Below, piece after piece: positions 1 to 6,003 of a stretch of DNA of 51,184 nucleotides. Origin of the DNA: an uncultured Caryophanales bacterium (GTDB lineage: Bacteria > Bacillota_I > Bacilli_A > RF39 > UBA660); assembly GCA_946628005.1 (NCBI GenBank), contig CAMOWA010000008.1, positions 1-51,184 of the forward strand. The letters run 5' to 3'. The notes beneath the pieces were generated by a model. It was not told the DNA's origin and ran no database searches. It worked only from the letters and a program-made list of their open reading frames with translations. The translations under genes were made by a program, and so were the position numbers. Every line of letters begins with the position of its first letter. Position 1 is the stretch's first letter.

Positions 1-221
1 CACTATTACACGCACTAGAAGAAGACGAAATATATATATCAACACAAAGCGCTTGTTCATCAAATACAACTATGTCAAAAGCAGTATATAACCTTACAAA
101 AAGTGAAGAAAGAGCATCTTCAAGCGTAAGAGTAAGTATCAGCTATCTAACAACAAAAGAAGAAATAGACAAACTATTAGAAAGTTTCGATAAAATATAC
201 AACAGATTAATAAAGGAGTAA
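1..221 (+). CDS. Cysteine desulfurase (class V aminotransferase), C-terminal fragment
   Basis: Only the last 72 codons lie in the window; the frame opens at base 3 and stops at TAA 219-221. The peptide has the arrangement of the C-terminal part of NifS/IscS-type cysteine desulfurases: an L-HALE segment, then YISTQSACSS with the catalytic cysteine loop, a VRVS strand, and a TKEEID helix close to the C-terminus. These PLP enzymes take sulfur from cysteine for Fe-S cluster or thiolated tRNA synthesis. It ends two bases before the thioredoxin gene and its last codons contain that gene's ribosome binding site (AAAGGAG), so the genes are probably co-transcribed. The subfamily cannot be settled from the fragment. 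Confidence 0.8.
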   Translation, partial: LLHALEEDEIYISTQSACSSNTTMSKAVYNLTKSEERASSSVRVSISYLTTKEEIDKLLESFDKIYNRLIKE

Positions 222-223
222 AC

Positions 224-487
224 ATGAAAATATTAAAATTCAACGCAATGTGGTGTAGTGGATGCATCGTAATGAAAAAAATAATGAAAGAAATAGAAGA
301 ATTATACCCAAATATAAAAATAGAATCATACGACTATGACATGGATGAAGAAATAGTAAAAAAATGGAATATTGGAGAAATAATACCAGTACTTGTATTT
401 GTTGATGAAAATAATAATGAAATTGGTAGACTAATAGGAGAAAAAACAAAAAAAGAAATAATTAAGGAGATAGAAAGATTATCATGA
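224..487 (+). CDS. Small thioredoxin-fold protein
   Basis: An 87-residue cytoplasmic protein with no signal peptide. It keeps the core of a thioredoxin: a first strand KILKFNA, the redox motif W-C-S-G-C at residues 10-14, a helix, and the cis-proline region IIPVLVF near residues 51-57. It is shorter than classical thioredoxin (about 105 residues), resembling the minimal thioredoxins of Mollicutes and clostridia. The start is supported by AAAGGAG just upstream. Its last codons overlap the start of the CcdA-like gene, suggesting translational coupling and a shared thiol-redox role, possibly as cytoplasmic electron donor. The active-site dipeptide SG differs from the canonical GP, so its redox potential and partner may differ. 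Confidence 0.85.
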   Translation: MKILKFNAMWCSGCIVMKKIMKEIEELYPNIKIESYDYDMDEEIVKKWNIGEIIPVLVFVDENNNEIGRLIGEKTKKEIIKEIERLS

Positions 488-1668
488 AAAAATTAAAATT
501 CTTAATACTAACAATATTACTATTACTACCAATTAGTATAAGCGCAAAAGAAAAAGTAAATCTATATTTGTTCCACTCAGAAACATGTTCACACTGTCAA
601 GCAGAAATAGAATATTTAAAAGAACTAGAGAGTGAATACGATAATCTAAAAGTACATCTATATGAAATAAATAATCATAAATCAAATCAAGAAAAAATGG
701 TTAAAGTAAAAGAAAAATTAAAAATCGATTCACCTAATGTACCATTCACAGTAATTGGAAACTATTATTATATAGGATATAGCGATGGAATAAGAGATGG
801 AATAAAAGAACTAGTAGAAAAATACTCAAATGAACCAGAAATAAACATGGTAAAACCAATATTAGAAGATAAAGAATTACCTGATGTAGAAATGCTTAAT
901 GGAGAAATAAAAACAATAAATATTTTTGGAAAACAAGTAAACCCAGCAAAACTTTCCCTTCCAGTACTATCAATAGTACTAGGAGCATTAGACGGATTTA
1001 ATCCATGTGCAATGTGGGTACTAATATTTCTAATAAGTATGCTATTCAATATGAAAAATAGAAAAAAAATGTGGTGTTTAGGTATAACTTTCTTATTTAC
1101 ATCAGCACTAGTATACCTATTATTCATGTTTACATGGCTCGGAGTAACAACAGAACTATTAACACATGTTTCTTGGTTTAAAATACTAATCGCATTAGTC
1201 GCACTAATAGGAGCATTCGTAAATCTAAGAAGCTTTTATAGAAGTGTAAAAAACGGAACAGGTTGCGAAGTAGTAGATAACAAAAAAAGAAAAAATATAA
1301 TGACAAAAATAAAAAAAATAACAACAGAAAAAAGTTTCTTCTTAGCTCTAATAGGAGTAATGTTATTAGCAGCAAGTGTAAACGTAATAGAACTAGCATG
1401 TTCAGCTGGAATACCAGTACTATTTACAAATGTACTCGCACTAAACGAATTAACAAAATTTCAAACAACAATGTACATATACTTATATATACTATTCTTC
1501 TTAATAGATGATATAATTGTATTTGTAATCGCAATGTTAACACTAAACATAAAAGCACTTTCAACAAGATATACAAAATACTCACATTTAATAGGTGGAA
1601 TATTAATGTTAATAATTGGATTACTAATGCTATTTAAGCCAAGTTGGCTAATGTTTAACTTCAATTAA
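484..1668 (+). CDS. Thioredoxin-like/CcdA-DsbD-like membrane redox protein
   Basis: A 394-residue fusion. Residues 1-21 are a signal peptide ending near SISA. Residues about 24-115 form an extracytoplasmic thioredoxin/glutaredoxin-like domain with C-S-H-C. From residue about 155 there are six hydrophobic segments of the CcdA/DsbD transporter type, with the paired cysteines in FNPCA and ELACSAGIP expected to relay electrons across the membrane. Such proteins move reducing power from cytoplasmic thioredoxin to extracellular thiols; the overlapping upstream thioredoxin fits that. The stop codon overlaps the ATG of gpsA. Having the thiol domain at the N-terminus before the membrane domain is unusual compared with CcdA alone, but known in low-GC Gram-positives. 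The exact substrate is unknown. Confidence 0.8.
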   Translation: MKKLKFLILTILLLLPISISAKEKVNLYLFHSETCSHCQAEIEYLKELESEYDNLKVHLYEINNHKSNQEKMVKVKEKLKIDSPNVPFTVIGNYYYIGYSDGIRDGIKELVEKYSNEPEINMVKPILEDKELPDVEMLNGEIKTINIFGKQVNPAKLSLPVLSIVLGALDGFNPCAMWVLIFLISMLFNMKNRKKMWCLGITFLFTSALVYLLFMFTWLGVTTELLTHVSWFKILIALVALIGAFVNLRSFYRSVKNGTGCEVVDNKKRKNIMTKIKKITTEKSFFLALIGVMLLAASVNVIELACSAGIPVLFTNVLALNELTKFQTTMYIYLYILFFLIDDIIVFVIAMLTLNIKALSTRYTKYSHLIGGILMLIIGLLMLFKPSWLMFNFN

Positions 1669-2585
1669 TGAAAATATTAATAATAGGAGCAGGTGCATAT
1701 GGACTTGCTCTTTCAAATATATTAACAGATAAAAACGAAGTAACAATTTATTCATCTATAAAAGAAGAAATAGAAATATTAAAAACTACAAATAAAAATG
1801 AAAAAATATTCCCAGATATAACACTCCAAAATATAAAATATATAAATCAAATAGAAGAACAATACGACTTAACAATACTCGCACTTCCAACAAATATAAT
1901 AGAACAAGAACTTAATAAAATAAAAGACAATATTAAAGACACACCAATGATAATAACATCAAAAGGAATATATAATAAAAAATTCCCATATGAAATAGTA
2001 AAAGAAATATTAAAAACAGAAAATATATCAATAATATCAGGTCCAAGCTTCGCAAAAGACGTAATAAAAAAAGACCCCATATCATTAACACTCGCACCAA
2101 AAAACATAGATATATTTAATGAAAAATATGTAAAAATAGAAACAACAAAAGATATATTAGGACTAGAACTTTGTGGTACACTAAAAAATATATTCGCAAT
2201 TGGATCAGGAATACTAGCTGGAATGGATAAATCAGAATCAACAAAAGCCGCATACCTAACAAAAATAATAAACGAAACAAAAGAAATAATAAAAAAACTT
2301 GGTGGAGATGAAAATACAATACTATTATCATGTGGAATAGGTGACATAATACTAACTTGTACAAGCAGTAATAGTAGAAACTATACACTAGGATATAAAA
2401 TAGGAAAGCAAGAACCAATACAAGAATATATAAACCAAACAACAATAGAAGGACTAAATGCACTAAAAGAATATAAAAAACTACTACAAGAAACCCCTAT
2501 AGAAATAATAAATATTTTATATGAAATAATCTATAATAATCAAAAACCAGAAATATTAATAGACTACATTGTAAAGAAAGCGTGA
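1668..2585 (+). CDS. gpsA: Glycerol-3-phosphate dehydrogenase [NAD(P)+]
   Basis: A 305-residue protein matching GpsA over its length. The N-terminal Rossmann motif is GAGAYGLAL (residues 7-15), followed by TSKGI and the SGPSFAKDV segment near residues 124-132. The C-terminal helical domain has the conserved KNIFAIGSGI lysine segment, then GIGDIILTCTS and SRNYTLG. It reduces dihydroxyacetone phosphate to sn-glycerol 3-phosphate for membrane lipid synthesis in the cytoplasm. Its ATG overlaps the preceding stop, so it is translated in the same operon although functionally unrelated to redox export. It ends in TGA, one of the proofs that TGA is a stop here. All expected motifs are intact. Confidence 0.95.
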   Translation: MKILIIGAGAYGLALSNILTDKNEVTIYSSIKEEIEILKTTNKNEKIFPDITLQNIKYINQIEEQYDLTILALPTNIIEQELNKIKDNIKDTPMIITSKGIYNKKFPYEIVKEILKTENISIISGPSFAKDVIKKDPISLTLAPKNIDIFNEKYVKIETTKDILGLELCGTLKNIFAIGSGILAGMDKSESTKAAYLTKIINETKEIIKKLGGDENTILLSCGIGDIILTCTSSNSRNYTLGYKIGKQEPIQEYINQTTIEGLNALKEYKKLLQETPIEIINILYEIIYNNQKPEILIDYIVKKA

Positions 2586-2589
2586 TAAA

Positions 2590-3255
2590 ATGTTTGAAAT
2601 AGAAAACAAAGACTTAAACATAATAAAACAATTTATAGAACTATATGAAAAAATAGAATCAAAATATAAAGAATATTGTATAATTTGCGACTCAATAAGA
2701 AAAAATATTCTATTCCAACAATACGATAAAAATAAAGAAAACATAAAAATAGAAGAAATATTTGAAACACTAAAAAAAGAACAATCTGAAAAAATCAAAC
2801 AAGAACAAGACGAATACAGAAAAAACTTAATAAAAGAACAGATAAAACTAATAGAAAAAGAAGTAAATGAACTAAAAAAATATAAAGAAATAGAAAACCT
2901 ATATAATATGATGTACTATGGAAATCTTTCAAATTATTTTGAAGAAGAAGAACAAACAAAAGAATTGCCAACAAAAGAATATAAAAAAGAAATAAAACCA
3001 ACAAAAGACATATATTTTAATAAAAAAAGTACAATTACACAAATATACATAAGAGTAAAATATTTATATGAAGAACCTAACAAACCAGAAAAATTAGATA
3101 ATGAAATACTAAACAATATTATTGAATTCTATAAAAAATTTAAACAACCAATCAAAAAATTCATAGATGAAAATTATGAGTCAATAATAAATACACTAAA
3201 AGAAATAGAAAAACCAGAACAAATAGAACAAACCCAAATTCAAAGAACCAAATAA
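2590..3255 (+). CDS. Hypothetical charged coiled-coil protein
   Basis: A 221-residue protein, very rich in Lys and Glu, starting four bases after gpsA and so probably in the same operon. Residues about 55-100 are a strongly charged helix likely to form a coiled coil; the rest is predicted by eye to be helical, with a linker of T-K-E-L-P type near residues 118-135. There is no signal peptide and no membrane segment. I do not recognise a family. It is the last gene before the tRNA-Arg promoter, so it belongs to the chromosome and not to the inserted element; its A-ending codon use agrees with that. Confidence 0.6.
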   Translation: MFEIENKDLNIIKQFIELYEKIESKYKEYCIICDSIRKNILFQQYDKNKENIKIEEIFETLKKEQSEKIKQEQDEYRKNLIKEQIKLIEKEVNELKKYKEIENLYNMMYYGNLSNYFEEEEQTKELPTKEYKKEIKPTKDIYFNKKSTITQIYIRVKYLYEEPNKPEKLDNEILNNIIEFYKKFKQPIKKFIDENYESIINTLKEIEKPEQIEQTQIQRTK

Positions 3256-3257
3256 TA

Positions 3258-3286
3258 TTGAAAACAATTAATGATTGTGATATAAT
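3258..3286 (+). promoter_or_regulatory. Promoter of the disrupted tRNA-Arg
   Basis: TTGAAA at 3258-3263, a 17-base spacer and a perfect TATAAT at 3281-3286 place a start about seven bases later, just upstream of the tRNA 5' end at 3298. This is a consensus sigma-A promoter. With the tRNA now split, it drives transcription of the tRNA 5' half into the left end of the element. Confidence 0.85.
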
Positions 3287-3297
3287 TATCACGTCAT

Positions 3298-3343
3298 GTT
3301 CTCGTAGCTCAGTAGGATAGAGCGATCGCCTCCTAAGCGATAG
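3298..3343 (+). pseudogene. tRNA-Arg(CCT), 5' half, split by the element
   Basis: This 46-base stretch has the 7-base acceptor strand GTTCTCG, a D-arm (GCTC...GAGC), and an anticodon arm ATCGC-CTCCTAA-GCGAT with anticodon CCT. After position 3343 the sequence becomes AT-rich element DNA with no variable loop, T-arm or 3' acceptor strand. The missing 31 bases are found at 47924-47954: CGGGAAC there pairs with GTTCTCG here, and joining the halves gives a normal 77-nucleotide tRNA-Arg. The gene is therefore interrupted at the 3' side of the anticodon stem by the inserted element and should not produce a functional tRNA while the element is integrated. Confidence 0.9.
3330..3343 (+). repeat. attL core, 14-bp direct repeat
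   Basis: CTCCTAAGCGATAG here is identical to 47910-47923. It covers the anticodon loop and the 3' strand of the anticodon stem of the split tRNA-Arg. Flanking bases differ on both sides (CGC before and TTA after here; ATT before and GTC after at the right), so the common core is exactly 14 bp. This is a typical crossover region for a tyrosine integrase, and the integrase gene lies near the other end of the element. Confidence 0.9.
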
Positions 3344-3375
3344 TTAATAAAATAATAAAACCCTTATATTTAAAG

Positions 3376-3607
3376 GGCTGGGATAGGATTTATGGTAAAA
3401 TAAAGTGGCGAAAAAGTGTATAAATCTTTTCCCACTTTTTATAATTAACACAAAAAAACACAAAGATTATTAAAAATGTTTAAAAAAATAAAAAAAATGT
3501 TGTTGGATAGTCTTTACTCTTAGGAGGGCGATTACGCCACTTTTAAAATGTTAAGGAAATAAAGGCTGGGAAAGAGTTCAATAAAATAAAAGTGGCGAAA
3601 AAGTGGC
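3376..3607 (+). repeat. Left-end arm-type repeats (putative integrase binding sites)
   Basis: Two copies of a composite unit lie here: a GGCTGGGA box followed 18-19 bases later by AAGTGGCGAAAAAGTG (3377-3418 and 3564-3607). A third copy is at the right end (47738-47780), and AAAAGTGGCGAAAAAGTGGC is identical, 20 of 20, between 3588-3607 and 47761-47780. An inverted GCCACTTTTAAAA occurs at 3536-3548. Short repeats near both att cores fit the arm-type sites bound by the N-terminal domain of tyrosine integrases. Binding is inferred. The same stretch (3344-3692) has no gene; it also holds an inverted CTCCTAAG core-like sequence near 3522. Confidence 0.65.
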
Positions 3608-3669
3608 TAGAAATTCGCTAAAAATTTGAAAAATACACTAATTTTTTAAAAAAATTAAAAATTTAGTGG

Positions 3670-3675
3670 TATAAT
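3670..3675 (+). promoter_or_regulatory. -10 box of the element-borne tRNA-Arg
   Basis: A perfect TATAAT sits 17 bases upstream of the tRNA 5' end, the same arrangement as at the chromosomal tRNA (11 bases between -10 box and tRNA there). The -35 region, inside an A/T run near 3647-3652, is poor. It suggests that the tRNA is expressed independently of the neighbouring genes. Confidence 0.55.
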
Positions 3676-3692
3676 TAATTATGTGAATTGAT

Positions 3693-3769
3693 GTCCTTGT
3701 AACTCAGTCGGATAGAGTAACGACCTCCTAAGTCGTAAGTCGGCAGTTCGAATCTGCCCAAGGACGCCA
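3693..3769 (+). tRNA. tRNA-Arg(CCT), intact, carried by the element
   Basis: A 77-base cloverleaf: acceptor GTCCTTG pairs with CAAGGAC, the D-arm is ACTC...GAGT, the anticodon arm ACGAC-CTCCTAA-GTCGT has anticodon CCT, the T-arm is GGCAG-TTCGAAT-CTGCC, and the CCA end is encoded. It reads AGG codons. Outside the loops it differs from the split chromosomal tRNA-Arg(CCT), so it is not a recent duplicate of it. It lies inside the element, 350 bases from attL, and is followed by a terminator. I infer that it compensates for the tRNA broken by integration. Its anticodon stem lacks the GCGATAG half of the att core, which should protect it from the integrase. Confidence 0.95.
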
Positions 3770-3788
3770 TTTGGATTATTAAAATAAA

Positions 3789-3816
3789 AACTTATCATGC
3801 TTGATAAGTTTTTTTG
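3789..3816 (+). terminator. Intrinsic terminator after element tRNA-Arg
   Basis: A perfect 9-bp stem AACTTATCA / TGATAAGTT with a 4-base loop is followed by seven T residues. It ends the tRNA transcript. Confidence 0.9.
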
Positions 3817-3879
3817 TGTTTATTTTTTAAATTATATGAATACTTTAACCCGTTATAGGATTTTTAATATTAAATTGAT

Positions 3880-3991
3880 GCACACACAAATAAGTATAAT
3901 ACCACATTTTTCTAAAAAAAATACAAATTATGTAAGAAATTGTTGTTTTTGAATCGCAAAATCAATCGATTAGAAGAAAATTTGTGTGTAT
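3880..3991. repeat. Inverted repeat flanking about 90 bp, possible transposon remnant
   Basis: ACACACAAAT near 3882-3891 is the exact inverse complement of ATTTGTGTGT near 3979-3988. Inside is a smaller pair, AATCG / CGATT. The enclosed sequence has no ORF. It could be a miniature inverted-repeat element or a large RNA hairpin. The surrounding gene-free stretch 3817-4170 otherwise shows only AT-rich sequence with no feature I can name. Confidence 0.35.
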
Positions 3992-4170
3992 ATTTTTTTT
4001 TATACAAAATTATCAATATTTGAAGTAATAAATTAATCCTCAATTGCAAATGTTCCTATAATAACTCAAAAATTATATATTCAATTAAATCTTATATCAT
4101 TGCTGGTGTTATGTCTTATGGGGATTTTGGGAAATTTATATTTATATTCATATTCATATTACTTTTATTC

Positions 4171-4221
4171 AAGTGTCAAAAAAACTTTAATAATATACAG
4201 TTTTTTTGACGCTTTTTTTTT
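4171..4221 (+). terminator. Strong bidirectional-type terminator
   Basis: A 16-bp stem, AAGTGTCAAAAAAACT against AGTTTTTTTGACGCTT with one G-T pair, has a 12-base loop and is followed by nine T residues. It insulates the sigma-like gene from transcription entering from the left end of the element. Confidence 0.85.
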
Positions 4222-4236
4222 ATCTAATATTAGGGG

Positions 4237-4273
4237 TCCTCCTAGCAACTTGAAATTTATAATGACAGGAGGA
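4237..4273 (+). promoter_or_regulatory. Leader hairpin hiding the Shine-Dalgarno of the sigma-like gene
   Basis: TCCTCCT at 4237-4243 is exactly complementary to the ribosome binding site AGGAGGA at 4267-4273, and the pairing can extend by one G-T pair. The loop is 23 bases and the start ATG is at 4279. If the RNA folds this way, the regulator is translated only when the helix opens, for example by temperature or by a bound factor. The pairing is seen in the sequence; the regulatory role is inference. Confidence 0.5.
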
Positions 4274-4278
4274 TAAGA

Positions 4279-4752
4279 ATGAAAAAAATAATAAAAAGAA
4301 GAAAATTAAAAGATAACCCTTATAAAATAGAATATGACAGTGAACAAGAAATATATGAAATCGTGTTTGCTGATAGTAAAGGAATTGAACAGAGAATAGT
4401 TGTTGATATTGATATATATAATATATTTAATTATTATGAATTAAAGGACTTATCAATGTTAAATGAATTTGATAGACACATCGAACATATGGAACACTCT
4501 GAAGAAGAATTATATAGAAAATCGATAAGAAAAAATGATAATGTTGAAACAATAGCATTAACAAATATTTTATGTGAAAATGTGAAAGGAGAGATAAATA
4601 AACTTCCCGATATTCAAAAAAGGAGATTGAAAAAATATTTTTTTGAAGAAATGACATTAAATGAAATATCTATAGAAGAAAAATGTTCTATTAGGGCAGT
4701 AAAATCAAGTATAGATATTGCATTAAAAAAACTTAAAGAAAAAATAAAATAA
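4279..4752 (+). CDS. Sigma-70 region 4-like regulator
   Basis: A 157-residue protein whose C-terminal 50 residues (from LPDIQKRRLKKYF through EMTLNEIS to IRAVKSSIDIALKKL) form a sigma region 4-type helix-turn-helix. The N-terminal 100 residues, including NEFDRHIEHMEHSEE, are seen in short sigma-like proteins of Bacillota mobile elements, but no region 2 for -10 recognition is visible. It is well initiated: AGGAGGA lies five bases before ATG, though that site may be masked by a leader hairpin. It is the first gene of the collar-Rhs-holin-endolysin segment and is closed by its own terminator. By position it may switch on the toxin genes, as TcdR does in C. difficile; that is inference. Confidence 0.7.
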   Translation: MKKIIKRRKLKDNPYKIEYDSEQEIYEIVFADSKGIEQRIVVDIDIYNIFNYYELKDLSMLNEFDRHIEHMEHSEEELYRKSIRKNDNVETIALTNILCENVKGEINKLPDIQKRRLKKYFFEEMTLNEISIEEKCSIRAVKSSIDIALKKLKEKIK

Positions 4753-4791
4753 AAAAATTTAAAAAATAGACTTCAAAAAATGCATTTAAGT

Positions 4792-4845
4792 GAGGAATAT
4801 ATTGAAGGGGTATTAACCTCTTCAGATATATTTCTCTTTTTTTAA
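4792..4845 (+). terminator. Terminator after the sigma-like gene
   Basis: A stem of about 19 bases with a few mismatches runs from GAGGAATATATTGAAGGGG to CCTCTTCAGATATATTTCTC, with a 6-base loop and then a T tract. A second small hairpin, AAGGAA / TTCCTT, follows directly. Confidence 0.8.
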
Positions 4846-4869
4846 GGAAAATAATGTTCCTTAATAAAA

Positions 4870-5070
4870 AATAATTATGGTTAAATACATTCCCATTATG
4901 TCTAAATGGACAAGCACATTAACAAGTACGCTTGCGATAAATACTTGGTTATAAAACTAGATTGCTCCTAGTATGCGATGAAAAATAATGGGTACAATGA
5001 TACTTCTATTAAATCAAAATTAATTGATATGATAGCTCTAGTATAAAATAGAGAGGTAAAAAAACCTATG
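4870..5070 (+). ncRNA. Candidate structured RNA upstream of the collar-Rhs genes
   Basis: There is no ORF here, but several nested helices can be drawn. CCCATTAT (4892-4899) pairs with ATAATGGG (4985-4992) and closes a region holding CAAGTA/TACTTG (4923-4928 with 4942-4947) and ACTAG/CTAGT (4956-4960 with 4968-4972). Downstream are CTCTA/TAGAG (5036-5053) and AGGT/ACCT (5054-5067). This looks like a multi-branched RNA or long 5' leader. It lies between a terminator and the collar gene, so it is either an independent small RNA or the leader of the toxin transcript. I do not recognise a known class. Confidence 0.45.
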
Positions 5071-5164
5071 GAATTGAACAGCAATCAATCATTTAGCCAT
5101 TAATTATTATAGAAAATTAGTATTTTGTATAATTATAATTTGAAAAAGAAAGGTCGTGGAAATT

Positions 5165-5926
5165 ATGGTACAAAATCCTATAGATTCATATATTGAAGAT
5201 GCATTCACTTATTCAGATGGAGAATTAGAACTAGAAACAGACAGTATTGTAACAGGGTGTATCAGTTCAAAAAATAACAGTTTTAGTTTAGATGAGAATG
5301 GTAATTTAGCTGTAAATAGTATAACATTTACTGGAGGACAATCAGGAAGTGGAATATTTGATTTAATATATCCAATAGGAAGTATATATACTTCTGTAAA
5401 TAGTGCAAATCCAAGTACTTTATTTGGGGGGACTTGGGAAGCATTTGGTTCAGGTCGTTGCTTAGTTGGTGTTAATACTTCTGATACAGATTTTAATACA
5501 GTTCAAAAAACTGGTGGTTCTAAAACAAATAGTACAACATTCACACCATCTGGCTCAATTACAGGGACTGCCTTATCAATTGATCAAATACCTTCTCATA
5601 GTCATAGTGTTTCCATAAGTGGTACAACTGGAGATGGAGGAAATCACAGGCATAGAGTTAGCACAAGAACAAGTACATATGGTGCTGGATTGCAGAGTGC
5701 TTGGAGATGTATTACTGCTCCAGATTCACAAAATGGAGATTACTGGCAAGATTCTTATTCTGAATATGCAGGATCACATACTCATGGATTCACTGTTTCT
5801 GGAAATACTGGAAGCAATGGTGGATCTAACACACATACTCATACGTTTAGTGGTACTCAATCTACAATTAATACATCATCATTACAACCATATATTACAG
5901 TATATATGTGGAAAAGAACAGCTTAA
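5165..5926 (+). CDS. Phage tail collar-like receptor-binding protein
   Basis: A protein of about 253 residues. After an N-terminal segment of about 65 residues comes the collar-type domain seen in phage tail fibre and baseplate proteins: YPIGSIYTSVNSANPS, FGGTWEAFGSGRCLVG, then histidine-rich SHSHS and THTHTFS loops, ending in PYITVYMWKRTA, a typical C-terminus of such domains. Histidine pairs often bind metal in trimeric fibres. There is no signal peptide or membrane segment. I start it at ATG 5165 because the AAAGG site is about 11 bases upstream; GTG 5156 is possible but too close. No other tail genes are present, so it probably acts with the Rhs protein encoded 77 bases downstream, perhaps as a target-binding partner. 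Confidence 0.75.
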   Translation: MVQNPIDSYIEDAFTYSDGELELETDSIVTGCISSKNNSFSLDENGNLAVNSITFTGGQSGSGIFDLIYPIGSIYTSVNSANPSTLFGGTWEAFGSGRCLVGVNTSDTDFNTVQKTGGSKTNSTTFTPSGSITGTALSIDQIPSHSHSVSISGTTGDGGNHRHRVSTRTSTYGAGLQSAWRCITAPDSQNGDYWQDSYSEYAGSHTHGFTVSGNTGSNGGSNTHTHTFSGTQSTINTSSLQPYITVYMWKRTA

Positions 5927-6003
5927 TAAACATAATATAAAATACAATGACAAAAATACTAATTTTCTTATTTTTGATTTAATAATTTAAAAGAGGTGAG
6001 ATT

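Noticed and set aside
1847-2347. Minus-strand frame antisense to gpsA
   Set aside because: Shadow frame of a well-supported gene, a result of A-rich codon bias.
3693-3769. attL located in the intact tRNA
   Set aside because: It shares only CTCCTAAG (8 bp) with attR and is complete; the acceptor and anticodon stems of the 3' half at 47910 match the half tRNA at 3298 instead.
5165-5926. Diversity-generating retroelement target
   Set aside because: A tail-collar protein can be such a target, but no reverse transcriptase gene or template repeat is present in the window.
5619-5990. Plus-strand 123-residue frame inside the collar gene
   Set aside because: It overlaps the collar gene in another frame and looks like a translation of its repeated codons; no RBS.
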